From Prochilodus magdalenae (Eukaryota; Chordata; Actinopteri; Characiformes; Prochilodontidae): 64,000 nucleotides of DNA. The stretch is taken from assembly GCA_024036415.1 (NCBI GenBank), contig JAMWET010002891.1:245001-309000 (forward strand), given 5' to 3'. The notes under the pieces were generated by a model, which was not told where the DNA came from, searched no databases, and worked only from the letters and a program-made list of their open reading frames with translations. The translations under genes and the position numbers were made by a program. This document shows, one piece after another, positions 48,630-60,800 of this stretch (positions within the stretch are counted from its first letter, which is position 1; each line of letters begins with the position of its first letter).

Positions 48630-49010
48630 AGGAAATCACTGTGAGGCATCCATCCTACACCGTTTCATTTATTCTACCGCCTTTAATTAAAGCCACAGAA
48701 ACCGCCTGCAATTTGTTTCTGAACACTGTCTAATGTCTGAGGCTGCTTATTAGATATTAAATTGATGCATAATTCAGGCAATTAAGAAAGTAATCACACA
48801 AAGTAATGTAATGGAAGTTAATTATTACAGCATAAGCAAACAGTTCATTAATGCTAGTTAATGCTGTGACTGCGTCCTTAATATGCGCGCCATGCCTGCG
48901 CTCTGCGGCACAGGGCTGCACGGATCGGGCTGTTAGAGCTGCTGGTGCTAGCTGATCACAGATCAGAATGGGAATACTCCTCTTATCCGGAGCTCTGGGA
49001 GGGAGTGGGT
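48630..49010. promoter_or_regulatory. Strong candidate homeodomain-dense enhancer
   Basis: Contains the perfect 12-bp palindrome CTTTAATTAAAG at 48681-48692, TTATTAGATATTAAATTGATG near 48748, GGCAATTAAG near 48778, GTTAATTATTAC near 48818 and the direct repeat TTAATGCT at 48848-48855 and 48858-48865 (10 bp apart), then GCGCGCCATGCCTGCGC near 48885. About seven TAAT cores in 200 bp in complex sequence. Confidence 0.43.
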
Positions 49011-49648
49011 GAGCGAACGTTTGAGGAGGGATAGAGAATGGGCCATGGAGGGTAGAGGAGGCTCAGTACTGAGGGGGGAATTGAGATAGAGTAGGTAATG
49101 GAGTGAAGGCGAGTTAGTGTGGGGGTGTAGGAGGGGAGGTAATGGGTGTGGGGGTATTAGAGAAAGATGCAGATGGGCACTTCATTGAAAATACACCTTA
49201 AATTGATTTAAACCAGGAGGTAGGGTTAAAGTGAGTTAGCTGAGATTGCATGCCTAGTCACTTTAGGGCAGGCTTTTCTAGTCTTTTATGGCTTAGATTT
49301 CATTGTAAAGTCATTACATATGTTTACTCTCTTTTATTTCATCTTTTCATCTTTCACTCTAACCTACACAGGCTCACCAGTAGAAGCACAGTAGTCTTTC
49401 TAGTCTTCCAGTTCGTTGAGACGTAACCTTATAAATAGCTGAAACGATCTAGTGGTCTCTACCAAAAAGCCTTCATAGCAAATCATGCTCTTAAGCGCTA
49501 GTGTCTAAGGAAGGCTTGGCCTGCTTTAAAGCCAGTTATCTGTACCTTTTATATCTGTGTACCTCCGCCTTTGATGGCACGGCCGGGTGGATTTGATGTT
49601 TTAAAGCAGAGGGAAGTGGTTTAAAAAAGGGTTCTTCTCCATAGGAGC

Positions 49649-49651
<3 letters not shown>

Positions 49652-49699
<48 letters not shown>

Positions 49700-49718
49700 G
49701 TCTTTTTCTTTCTCTCTC
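49652..49718. repeat. (CT)n microsatellite and pyrimidine tract
   Basis: CT units with few interruptions, on the edge of candidate element 49790-50345. Confidence 0.95.
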
Positions 49719-49789
49719 ACCCCCTCCTCCTTCCTCTTTTAAAGCTGCTCTATAAAACAGGCCCCTCCAGTCTGGTCTTGTTTCTCTGA

Positions 49790-50345
49790 GTAAACATGCA
49801 TGTCACAGTTGACCTTTGCAGGGGTCAGGAGCTTTTTATATTGGCTGACATGTTTCAGAGTTAATAGAAGCATTTAGCTGCGCTCCCTTGGGCCTGGCGA
49901 TTTATTAAGCCGCAATGAGTTGCATCTGTCTGAACAGAATCAAGGGGACCTATCAGCCAGGGTCAGATACGCACCAGCACACTCCATCGACACACACTTA
50001 TCACACTCCATGCGCTGTGCTAACGCACACACATACACAAGCAGGCTTGTGAAATTAGCTCTCGGACTAATGATGGCTAGTTCATTTTCATCATAGAATG
50101 ATGCGATGTCTTTTTGGCAGCACTCCTGCTGCGAATGCAGAGGGACGCGCTGACAGTGGGATGTTGTTTCTCAGCTGTTGTCTTTGGTGTATTGATCGTG
50201 TTTGTTCATCCATTGTGCTCTTTCCCATAATGCCGGTCACTGTGCGAGTCGGCCTCTAAGCTGCCGTCTGTAATCACGGATAATTGTCAATTATCACACG
50301 GAGCCATCAGATCAATTACTGCACAGTCAATACGTAAACACGCGC
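49790..50345. promoter_or_regulatory. Strong candidate enhancer with 17-bp palindrome
   Basis: Complex CpG-bearing sequence. It holds GCGATTTATTAAGCCGC near 49897 (posterior-HOX type), and a 17-base palindrome GATAATTGTCAATTATC at 50279-50295 (one unpaired central base), i.e. two TAATTG sites head to head, followed by GATCAATTACTGC near 50310. TGACCTTTGCAGGGGTCAGG near 49809 resembles paired nuclear-receptor half sites. No coding frame. Confidence 0.45.
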
Positions 50346-50835
50346 ACACTCACCACAATAAAGTGAGCTGTTCTACATCAGGCTAGAACCTGATGCAGGT
50401 TGCACACACACATAGACTGCCAGACACTGCTGTATATGTGAAATTCACCTTTAGACATTGTCCTTTGCGAACATTATCCAAGGTTGGCCTTTTGTTTTGA
50501 TGTTATGTGCACAATGATACACAAAGATGCCCCACACACATGCACATGCTCACACAACAGATGGGCCTTTGCTATTGCCTCCTCAGTATTAGTTAATGGT
50601 GACAAAACTACTGTTAGGATCTAAATGGCTGGTTGTGTATTACTGCCAGTGCTTTATGAGCTAGCTGGAACGACAAGATGTGGCGATTCAGTGTGTCTGT
50701 GTGTGCGTGCATGTTTGGAATGACTGCAGTGATGAAAGTTAATGTGTCAGTGTCCAGGCACTCTTATTTTCCTTGTCGTGCTCTGAAATTTCGGTGCTGC
50801 TCGTGGTAAATCGGATAGCGCTGCCCCCGCCCTTC

Positions 50836-50872
50836 TGTGTGTGTGTGTGTGTGTGTGTGTGGATGTGTGTGT
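50836..50872. repeat. (GT)n microsatellite
   Basis: Twelve or more GT units plus interrupted continuation. Confidence 0.93.
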
Positions 50873-50879
50873 GGATGGA

Positions 50880-51045
50880 AATAAATGCCCTGCTGTAATG
50901 GTGGCTCACTAGCCAGCCCTCTGATGTATTATCTCCCCTCTGCGTATTTATTTACACTCAACTTCTCAGCAAATTGTGTTGTCATCTTAATGGGGAAAGA
51001 TTAATCTGATGTCATGCAGGTTTAGGTGAGTGAAAGAGATGGACT
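50880..51045. promoter_or_regulatory. Candidate regulatory element
   Basis: GTAATGGTGGCTCAC near 50896, GCGTATTTATTTACAC near 50942 and CATCTTAATGGGG near 50984 in non-repetitive sequence. Confidence 0.3.
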
Positions 51046-53260
51046 TTTCTCTTCTGCTTTTGTTTACACACCAATAAAACCAGTTAACTCTTCAAGTGCC
51101 ACAGTGCTATGTGACCAGATTAAAACCTCAGGATCACCTCAGGATGTGGCAAAATTGCTGAGATGGAATAGGTGGATTGTTACACAGTAGATTTACAGTG
51201 ATTCTCAGTTAGGCGCAATCAGTATGTCAGTGTTCGTAGTTGAATGTTTAATCAGTCATCCCTTTGCTGTCAAATAAACAATTATTCAAGCTGTTTGTTA
51301 AAATAAATACATTTTAAATTAAATTGAAAATAGATAGACTTTATCATTGAACTTTTATCATTCAAGTTATGTTTAAAAATTGTACACAAGGAATCAGTTT
51401 AAGAGCTGGCAGTAGCTACACTACAACAATGTACCAAATTGAAAGCAAACATCCGCTAGACAGACAGTCTTTTTTGTCCATGTTCAATGACAGTAAGTGT
51501 GTTGCATGGCAGTGTGAGGACATCACACGAGTATGCACAATAATAGAGAGGTAGGCTGGGAGCTACTGATGTACATTGAGGCAAACTAGTTGCAAATATG
51601 TTCATTTAATTTAGCATATGCGGTGTGTTTAATATGGTTTGGGCCTGTTTACTTTGTACGCAGGCTAATGTTTGGCCCCCCAGCTAGCACTAAATTGCAC
51701 AGTCCATAAAAACACTTTTTTAATATCTCAGTGAAATAATGCAGGTTTTAGTTGTGTGCACACTTATATGTAGTGGCTTAGAACGTAGTATAGATTTTGT
51801 AACTGTTACTTTGATGGGTCATATCCTTGATTACACCACCAAGCACTGAAGGTCAAGTGAATTTGCCAGACTGTACAGCCCTAGTTTATGTTTATACAAT
51901 GACATACCAAAAGTCATGGCATAACAGTATGCAAATTGATGAAGTGGTGTTACTTCAGTGCATGACTTGGAAAACATCCATGCCTGTTTAAGTTGTGAGG
52001 TGTTGTCTTGTGTGTGGTTGAACACTGGCCAGTGCTTTTATGGCAAGGCCATGTGAATAATCAGAGTTTGTCCAAGACAAGAATCCATCTATGTCCAAAA
52101 AAAAAAAAGCCTTGTGGAATGTTCAGTAATATAGCATATAACATGGATAATAACTAGTCAGCTAGTTAATTATAAAGTGTCTGAATAGAGTGAATGGAAA
52201 TATTTAAATGTATCAGTTTCAGTGTCAAACCTTTAAATAACCTTTAAAAATAATGCTCATTTTATCCCCATCCATCTGTAAAATGTGTGCAACAGTAATT
52301 ACCTTTCGTGATGATAATGAAAACTGTCATTTAGCTTGTGTCCATTGTGGTCATATTTCATCTTTACCCTACAAGCACACTCAGACACACACACACGGGC
52401 AGTCCAGGAGAGAACAGACTGTGCACTTTGTGCACAGCTATTTATATCAATAAGTCCCGTGCTGAGAGGCACAAAATGAGCGTTTAAGCTGCAGGCTCTG
52501 CAGGGCAGCCTGGCGGGTGGGCACCAGGACAGGCACATGGGGCGAGCGAGTGGGCGGGGGTGTGACAGGACAGAAAGAAGAGCATTGGAGGCAGTGTCAA
52601 GAAGAGCAAATCCAGACAGAGGGAGGAGTATGTTACAAGGGTGTCCATCACGTTGCAGGTGCTAGCAGTTGGCAGAATGGGGAAAGGCATGGAGCAAGAT
52701 AGGGACAGCTGGAGAGGAGTGTTAAAAGAACCGGGGCAAATAAGTGAGTTGAGAATTATGTAAATTGTGAAGCTTGAGAACATAAGGGGATGAAAGAAAG
52801 GGTGCATGGTGGCCAATATGTTGGAAGATCAATGGAAAAAAATGGATGTTGTTGTTAAATTAAAAAATTACAACTAATGATTGTAACCATTCATTTTAGC
52901 CTATGTACACACTGACACATATTGTCGGTAGTGGTGGGCATTTTTCATTATTTTTTTCAACCCGCTCGCCCAGACATTAGAGAGTGGGTTCAGTTCCCCC
53001 TTCATGCAACTACTCTTCTCTACTAATGAGAGTTCTTAAGCAAGACATCTAAAGGCAGGTTCACCTGCCATTGTAAATGACTCTTCTTTTTGATTTAGTT
53101 ATTTTATGGCTATAGTGCAGCATTAAAACTGTTTTAAATACACACTGCACTTCATATATGCTGTGAAGGTAAATAATCAGTTTTTGATTATGATATTGGC
53201 CACAACAGAGTGTTACAATGTGTTAGTAATTACTCATTTTATCAACCCTGAAATTCTGTA
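51046..53260. other. Intergenic, nothing firm
   Basis: No gene. Short CACA tract near 52385. The frames near 52299-52816 are low-information. Confidence 0.4.
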
Positions 53261-53399
53261 TCAGCGCATGCCCCATTAAAAGAAACAAGGGAGGAGGAGG
53301 AGAAAGTATTAGAGAGAGACAGAAGGGAATGAAGTACAGTGAGTGGAAGAGTACAGATGAGTAGAGGCAGAGAAAGGAAAACTGTAAAGAGCAAAAGCG

Positions 53400-53735
53400 T
53401 AATAGTAGGAGGTGCTCTCCTCACTGGTGGGGGTGGTGGGGGGGGGCCTTCTTCAGGTCAAGTGAGTCATTCCCACAAGGGGACGGCTCCCACCCCCCCC
53501 TCCCTACCTACCCTGGAGCGAAACGCCATCAATTCCCAAACAAAGGGCTCCTCCAGCCGCCGCCACACTAACATATGTGATAGGGCCTCTGCTCACTTTA
53601 ACATGTCACATGCACTTAATTAGTTGTGTTAACTCCCTCCGCTGTCTGGTCTCGCTGGACGGGTGGCCGTGTGTGTCTGTGATGATAATAATAGCAGATT
53701 TTCACCTTTCACAGTCTTATTTTTGCATTTTTGGT
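53400..53735. promoter_or_regulatory. Weak candidate element with G-run and C-run
   Basis: A G-rich run at about 53427-53447 is followed 45 bp later by a C-rich run at about 53490-53505; they could fold into a G-quadruplex or pair with each other. Then CACTTAATTAGTTGTG near 53613 and GATGATAATAATAGC near 53680. Confidence 0.28.
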
Positions 53736-53739
53736 TTGT

Positions 53740-56100
53740 ATATAATTGTTTGCCTCTATTATAGATTCTGTTCTTTTTGGGACTCTTTCAGTGTTTAATA
53801 GAAGTCTGCTGGAATAGTTCGACATAGCTGAGAACTTTAGTCACTATGACTAGTTCGTTTTCACACTACAAGTATATCCTAAACACATTTAACGGAGTTC
53901 TTCCCTTTACCGCAAGTAAACAACTTCCTTGACAGCTAACTGGACCCGTTTCAGTCCCATAGTGTTGTCGTGTCATATAGTTGTTGTTTCACACAAAAGC
54001 ATGGACAGAAATGAGGATTTTGTCATGATTAGATTATCTTAATGTTGAATTCTATTCTTCTATATCTCATTATGAGTTGTGAGGAATCCCATTTTCTCTG
54101 TATCATTTAAAATTCCAGTTTGGAAAACTTTGGAAAACAGGTTTTTTCCACTTATATTTGTGTTTGGTTTTCCCCTGCTTTACATATATCGATTATCTTA
54201 TATTTAATCATCTCAGAAATATCTCCTTAAAACGAATAACTCATTCTTACTGGTTGTTTGGACTTTAAATAATTTAAGGCTGATATCTGACTTTAAAACA
54301 GTACTGTATAACTGTAATAACAGCCCAGCAAATGGAATAACACTTTTAATCTGATTTATTAGTAATGGCACATTAAATACTTGAAAATCATGCTTTACTA
54401 AATTGTTTGTTATGGAGTCATGAACAAAGGCAACTTCCCTGTCCTCATCACAAGCTGGGCTTGTATGCTCTTTCACCAGTTTGTGTGTGTGTGTGTTTAG
54501 GTCTGTCTTTATTCGGCTGGCAGTAGAGTCATTACTGTGCACTGTGCAGACTGTGTGCTTCCATGCGTTACACAGATGCACACGCACACTCACAAACGCA
54601 CACACAGGCATCTGCTTCCCTCTCAGGACTCCCTGTGACCCCTGCTGCTTCACCACCGCCAATGCAATTTAGGCGCCTGATGACATGCAGCTTTTATACG
54701 TCTTTGATCTCAGACGTGTGCATGTGTACGTGCGGGTGCGTGTATGATATTTGTGTGAAATTTACTGAACTGGTCAGGAGCATCATGAACCCTGTCTGTG
54801 TGTCTCTGAGGGCAGTGAGCCCAGGGAGGGGCCAGACAACAGGGTGCCCTCTCACCTCTCCCAAAACACTGCACAAATTGGACGTGCATGTGTGTGTTTA
54901 TCTGGAGATGGACGAGTTGCTTTATACTTCTCACCAGGTAATTGCACAGCAGGTGAAAGACACACACTAGCACATGCTCAACTATGTGTTTACATGTGCA
55001 TGTGTGTGTTTGCGTGTAGATGATTTTAGTGTAAGTTTAGCATCGGCATGTGGCATATGGCAAAATACAAAGTTTTGATGTTTATTAAAATTGCACTGTC
55101 TCCATCTAGACACTGTTGCTCCAGGTACATCTGAAAATTGTCACATTTCATACTTTCACTGCTTTTTTGCAGGTCCTTAAATTGTTGGATGTCTTAAATA
55201 TGCAACAATGTAATTAGGGATGCACATAGGAATTATATCATATGGAGTATTCAGGTATCTGCTTAGGAAAAGTATTGGCACAGATTTGAGCGGCGTTATT
55301 TAAAGAGTGTTTGCTGTAGCCAAAAAGAGCAGAATGTTTAGATGATGCTGAACCAATCTACTAAAATATCAGCCTTTTTAATATAATTAATAAATGTTTC
55401 TCAGACCACAATTTCTATTGTTGCATCCCAAGATGTAGTGCCAATGCTTTTACCATATCTGCTCATTTTAATAGATCCTTTGTTAAACCGAAAAAAGTGT
55501 GATTAGGACTTACAGCAAATTATAGGTACACAACAACACTCTATGAGGAAATGTTTTGGAAGATAATGTCTTTAGTAATAGGTGTCTTGCTTTCATATAT
55601 TGTGCTCCTTGTTTATAGTATGTCACAATGTGTGTGTCACAAATGTTGATGATCTTACACTTACATGTTGCTACTGTTAAAAGGGTCTTAACAGTTGTTC
55701 CATTTTATTTGCCTCATTGATGTGCTGGTAAATTCAGTCTCAAGTAACATCTGTGCTGAGTGCTACCAATTACTATGTAACTCATTGTTACAATAGGCTT
55801 TGTTGACATGAGGTACCATGAGATGTACCGTCTGGAAATGGAATTGATATTCCAAAACAGTTCTGCAGTACAGCACCCAAAATTATTTTTTGTCTAAGAA
55901 TGAAGCTTATTAGCATGATGAATTTGATGTTCCCATTCTACAGTTAACCTACTTAAACAATATTAATGAGTATTATAGGTACTGCTGTATTCTCTTTAAC
56001 TGATTCATTATTTGGTGGATATGCTTTTATGAAGTGGGCAGTGTCATTATACTTTTTGTTAGCACATAAAATAATAATATTATGTTATTATAATAAATGC
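53740..56100. other. Intergenic, nothing firm
   Basis: The frames near 54213-54970 overlap on both strands, include CA/TG-rich stretches and have no domain. Text near 55215-55290 (AGGGATGCACATAGG) resembles a degraded repeat. No gene supported. Confidence 0.4.
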
Positions 56101-56103
56101 TGC

Positions 56104-56145
56104 AGACTGAGGGCAACAGATTGAGGGCAACAGATTGAGGGCCTG
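56104..56145. repeat. Three tandem copies of a 14-bp unit
   Basis: AGACTGAGGGCAAC, AGATTGAGGGCAAC, AGATTGAGGGCCTG in direct succession. Confidence 0.9.
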
Positions 56146-56148
56146 TGG

Positions 56149-56256
56149 CTGTCTTTACTAAGGGCTCATAGCTTCCTGGGTTAAAAGTTGATCCTGATCC
56201 CAGATCTGTCCCTGTCTTTGACAGAGGGCTCAGAAATGCCCGGGTTAAAAGTTCTC
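56149..56256. repeat. Diverged 63-bp tandem duplication
   Basis: 56149-56193 and 56212-56256 share CTGTCTTT, AGGGCTCA and GGGTTAAAAGTT in order, with scattered differences. Confidence 0.7.
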
Positions 56257-57419
56257 AGGGATGAGCGGAGCTCTTGCTGGGTTTATGTGATGATGGGTGC
56301 TGACAGCTAACTCTGTCTGTCAGCCAGAGCCCCAAGCTCTACATACCCATGCTGAAGTGAAAAAGACATGGACACACAGACTGATTATGCATTGTAGATG
56401 GTCGCTTGGGCTCAGAAGGAGTTGCACATTGAAATTGAACCAGAAATCTGCCGATGAAAAAGACCCATGTTTTGTTGGGGATTTACTGACCATATGGGTT
56501 GCGGTGTTGCATTTTCAGGGAAGGTTACTTGTTTTTATTAATATAAAGGTGCACAGAAAGGTATTATTTATTGTTCTGTGACTATGCGCATAATAACCCT
56601 TTGATGTGACATGAAAGCAGTGCTATTTTTGTCTTGCTTTAATTGGTCATCATGAACATTTAGGCAATAAGCTGTTTCCACATCGAGTTGCTCATAACTG
56701 CTATAAAACTGTGCTCTGGTTTTATGAATGTCTGCCCTCAGGAGTTTGGTGCCTCATGTTCCATTCAGTAAACAGAGCTGAGGACATGAAAGAGTAAGTC
56801 GGTGATGTAAAAGGCCTTTCTGTTGATCAAACTAAGAGAGCAGATTAGGATCTACTGTATGTACGTGTTTATGGTCTTGTCAAAGATTTACTAACCCCGC
56901 TTGGGGTTAAGTAGTAAATATAATCTGTCGCTCATACTGTCTAATTTAGATCTTTGAAGTTCACTAATGTACTTTTTAATAGTTCGCTTCAATGAGTAAA
57001 TGTTGTAGCAACCGACCTAGATGAAACTCATTTGTTTTGTGGGATACGTTTAGAGGCGCTGGTAAAAGTATAATGCAGTCTTTTGTTTAACTGCATGTAA
57101 AAAGACTTTGTTTATAACTTCAGTCGAAAGTGAGTGTATATATATTATAATTGTATATATTGTAGGCCTACTGCAAATTTTTATCTTATTTCTTTTAAGT
57201 AAGAGTGAGAGCAAGTAGAAAGGGGAAGGTATCAGGGAACTGCATAAGATGATCAAGGAATGTCCTGTATCAGGAGTGATTATTAGCAAAAAAGTCTCAA
57301 TTCAAGAACAATTGTAAAGAGGGAAGAATTAATAAGAACTACCAAAAACCTTTTATGTGCTTGAGCTGCTCTGCAAGCTGGGGAGCTGTCTTTGTCTGTA
57401 TATCACTATTTTACACTAT

Positions 57420-57900
57420 GTATTTTTCTTTCACCAAACCTGACCCCCAAAATGTGAAATGTAAATGTATGCTCTTTTCAAAAAGGGTAGAGCAAGAGCA
57501 TGTTTACCTTGTATTAAATCACCTTTACTTTTCTCAGCACTTATATAATGTTGGAGGACTGAAGTCACCAACTGATTCAGTTTTGAAGGAAGAATTTTTG
57601 GTCATTCTTTAGTTATATCTTGAGGTATGCATCTCTATGGCCTCCTTTGCCATATTTCTGCACCTAATAATGCACATTGCATTTCCAATAAGAGGCAAAC
57701 ATGCCAGTCTAACACCCTGAACTCCATGTGGCAATATCCATCACAGAAGAATTCCAGTTTTTAATGCAATGGCCTCCGAGGGGTCAAAGATCACATACCT
57801 TTAGTTGTTACCTTTAATACCTTTAGTTTTCAGCTTTACACATCTGTTTCTAAAGATCCATTTAATGTTTTGAGGACATGATGCACTATAGAGGACGAAA
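57420..57900 (-). pseudogene. Internally deleted Tc1/mariner-like transposon remnant
   Basis: Text at 57475-57600 (AGCATGTTTACC, AAATCACCTTTAC, ATGTTGGAGGACTGAAG) and 57755-57890 (TTTTTAATGCAATGGCCTCC, GATGCACTATAGAGGACG) matches, in order, parts of a common teleost Tc1-type element whose transposase reads on the - strand. The central part of the gene is missing. The 57.8 kb half also resembles 62060-62180 of the larger copy at 61366-62625 (GGATTGGAGATCACAGATCTT; AATGCACTGTAGAGGG), so both belong to one family. Confidence 0.5.
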
Positions 57901-57906
57901 TATCTT

Positions 57907-58130
57907 CTTACTAACTAATTTCTCTCTTTATTTATCTGTCTTTCTTTTTCTCTGTTTCTCTATTCCTCTGTCGCTCTTTCTTTTGTCTCTGTTTTTCAGT
58001 CTCTCACTTTCTAGATATCTTTTTTATTTCGTGTCTCTCTCTTTCTTTCTCTTTGTCTGTACCTCACTGTCTGCTTTTCTGATTCTTTCCTTTTGATCTT
58101 TTTTCTTTCTTTTGATTTCTTTGTATTTTT

Positions 58131-58170
<40 letters not shown>
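57907..58170. repeat. Long pyrimidine-rich tract ending in (CT)n
   Basis: About 260 bp of C/T-biased + strand with CTCT and TTTCT phrases, ending in about 17 CT units at 58134-58168. Confidence 0.85.
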
Positions 58171-58171
<1 letters not shown>

Positions 58172-58254
58172 TTTTTACCTATCTGTCTCAGTTTCTGTGG
58201 CAGTGTTTAGAATAAAGATCACATGCAGTCTGCCTGGTTGTTGAGGAATACTAC

Positions 58255-58725
58255 GTCAGGCAGTCAGAGAGATGCCTCGCCAAAAGGGATTTGTCCCCGT
58301 GAGTCTGAGGTAGAGAGGAGTCTGCCCTGCCATTTGCATTTCTGAATTGCTTTGCTGGTCAAGCATGCGTCGTGCAGCGGGCTGGGCTGCCTTTGAAGAG
58401 TGTCATAGCATCGTACGCCCTCTGTACAGGGGGCCTCACTGTTGGACCTTACCCAACAAATATGGATTATGTTAACGTGGACTGTGAATTGAGTAGGATA
58501 TGCTAATGTGTCCCTGCTGGGCTGTGTGTGAGCGTGTACATTTGAGCGTATGTGTGTGTGGGTGTGTGTGTGAGGCTTCAGAGAGGACGTAAGGCTGTGT
58601 ATGGCAGCACAACCACTGTTTGGCAGGTCTATCATTCCATCATTAAAGGCCACATTATTACTTACAACCAGGCTTGCATGACAATCACAGGCGGAAAGGC
58701 GAGTCCTCTGAGAGTAGCCTGCTGT
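58255..58725. promoter_or_regulatory. Candidate enhancer block
   Basis: Complex sequence: GCATGCGTCGTGCAGCGGGC near 58363, CATCGTACGCCCTCTGTAC near 58411, and the block 58600-58710 with CATCATTAAAGGCCAC near 58638 and CATTATTACTTACAACC near 58654. A TG tract near 58545-58572 interrupts it. The long open frame on the - strand (58264-58824) includes a translated TG repeat (a His-Thr run) and no domain, so I treat it as spurious. Confidence 0.38.
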
Positions 58726-59134
58726 GTCCTTCACCGCTCTTTTCTTCTCTTTTCGCTCCTTTCTTTTGTTTGCTATATCCTGAAGGGAAAAATACGAGCT
58801 TTTAGGCCAGCTGCTGCTCTCCACTTGGTAAAAGAGGAAAACTGCTCTGTTTCACTCTTGAGGTATTCCAAGATGGTTAAGAAACTAAACAGTTCTATTG
58901 TAGCCCCAGACAGTTGTTTCTTTGTTAATAGGGCAGTCACTTTTCCATTTGTTTCTGAAAAAGCTTTTCTACCAGGTCAGCTCTTGCTCCATGTTATCCC
59001 TCATTTTTGCTTTTAAGTTTAGTCGTCTATCTGCTGATGAGGTAAATCGCACATGGAAAATAGGCCAGTCTTATGCACTTGCCACAAGACCAATAGTTGT
59101 GTCACACTGCATAAGCTGTCCCCTCTGTATTATT

Positions 59135-59385
59135 ATTGAACTAAGGCATTAGGCTTTGTGCTGGTGAAGCAGAAATATAATGGTGGCTTATGTGGGAGTG
59201 CGCATTGGGGAAATCTCAGTGTTCCTCTGATATAAGGAGTCATAACAGTAGCATTAAGGAGAACATCTAAATGCCTTTAAATATGTTTCTGCTCTGCTGG
59301 CTCTGGCCGGAGCAGGACTGAATTAGCCTGATATCGTGCTCACTCAGTTTCCTCTATGAGGGCTAGCACTGCACCTCTCAGGAAT
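59135..59385. promoter_or_regulatory. Candidate regulatory element
   Basis: GTGCGCATTGGGGAAATC near 59196, AAATGCCTTTAAATATG near 59268 and CTGAATTAGCCTGATATCG near 59317 in non-repetitive sequence. Confidence 0.33.
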
Positions 59386-60400
59386 TCCTTCAGTGAAAAA
59401 AAAATCTTGTTGTTTTTGGAATAAAACCAGTAGTGGTCTTAAACACAAAGCAAAACAGGAACATGTTCTTCCTGTTATATCCTACTCTGTCCTCCTAATG
59501 CAAAACATTTTGTTCCCAAACCTAAATTAGCAGGACTTTTCTTAGACAGTTGTATTTACTATTACATGTAGCAGCTTATTATTTATTATTTATTTTTTGC
59601 TTTTGTTCAAACAAACTTATTATTACTACACTAACCCTATTAACCCTTATCATTACTACACTAATATCCACAAACTATTAAACAATTAAATATTTGTTTG
59701 CTATTTTGGCTTACTGTGTTTCACACTGAACATGTAGTGAGGGTAAAATGCAGACTTTCAGCAGTCAAAGCCAAAGCCTCTTTGTATAAACCACTTAGCA
59801 ATAACAGCCTTTTTATAGAGACTCTGCCCACAAGTAACTGCAAAAACCTAAACAACATTGTCAGGGTTAGTACTTGTTTGCAAATTCTTTGCAGTTGATG
59901 TCTGAAGTCTGTGATCCATAGACATCACTTTCTTTGGTGATGCTCTGCCAGGTCTGTAATCCTTTCTGTTCCTTTGCGTTTCGTCGGCTCCTTGCCCTCA
60001 GTTTTGCCTTCAGTAAATGTTTCATCTACTGAGTTTTGAGACATGTGTTTAGATCTGAACAGTTTCTTCTGTACACCTTGGAATTCATCCCACAACTGCC
60101 ACCAACACATCACCAGTAAAGACAAGTGGATTAGTTTCACTGACAGCCATACCTGTCCGTGCCACAGATGAGGTGGCATGCTTCAGATTAAGAGGAGTTT
60201 CTCCTGCACATTTCTTTTTTTCTGCATATTTAGAGACTGCTATATGTATGTGTACCTTTCCATATGTTTTATCTCTCTTTGTGTGTTTGTTTTGATAGGG
60301 AGATCTAGACTCAGTCCAGCTGTAATTGTCCTGTAGAGATGTAGTATTTGGAGAACACAAACAGCTACTGACATCTCATCCAACCCCATAAAGAATTATC
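59386..60400. other. Intergenic, possible transposon-derived stretch
   Basis: 59900-60300 has phrases (TTGGAATTCATCCCACAACTG near 60079; CTGTCCGTGCCACAGATGAG near 60152) that resemble a diverged fish repeat I cannot name. No intact gene. Confidence 0.3.
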
Positions 60401-60404
60401 ATCA

Positions 60405-60800
60405 CCAAAATGACAGAATTAAAGGAGTCAGAGTTGGATTTGAACACCGCTCCCAGAGGGAGGCAGGTGGAGCCTGAGCAAGAAGGGGGGAGCTGGCCCT
60501 GGTGGAGATGCTGAATTTGCTAGGGGCATTGTTAGTGTTCACTGCCTCCAGTCCCAGATTTAGCCTAGCCTCCAGCATATGCGGGTCCCCTTCTTTAAAC
60601 CCACACATACATACACACACACGTACATGGACACACACAAACACACAGCCCTGGAAGCAGAAGAGGGCTTTGCCCCCAGGCAGTCAGCTAGTTTGGAGAG
60701 GCTCAGATGAGGCACATTAAAAGGCCAGTGATAAATTTGGCATGACAATTCCAAACAGCATCGCTTTTGTCTGTAATTAATTCCAGTGGTGCCTGAGGCC
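60405..60800. promoter_or_regulatory. Candidate enhancer block
   Basis: Complex, GC-balanced sequence interrupted by a CA tract (60603-60648). Includes GGACATTGTTAG-like text near 60526 and, at 60700-60800, CAGATGAGGCACATTAAAAGG, GTGATAAATTTGGC and CTGTAATTAATTCCAGTGG. Overlapping open frames on both strands show no domain. Confidence 0.36.

Noticed and set aside
54213..54970. Overlapping open frames of 135-149 codons on both strands
   Set aside because: Opposed frames, CA/TG-rich stretches and no domain or splice context.
55215..55370. Possible transposon end starting AGGGATGCACATAGG
   Set aside because: Resemblance to fish repeats is limited to a few words; too weak for a feature.
58264..58824. 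186-codon open frame on the - strand, longest in the window
   Set aside because: Includes a translated TG/CA repeat giving a His-Thr run, has no recognisable domain and lies in AT-rich desert with an opposing frame at 58552-59016. Chance is more likely.
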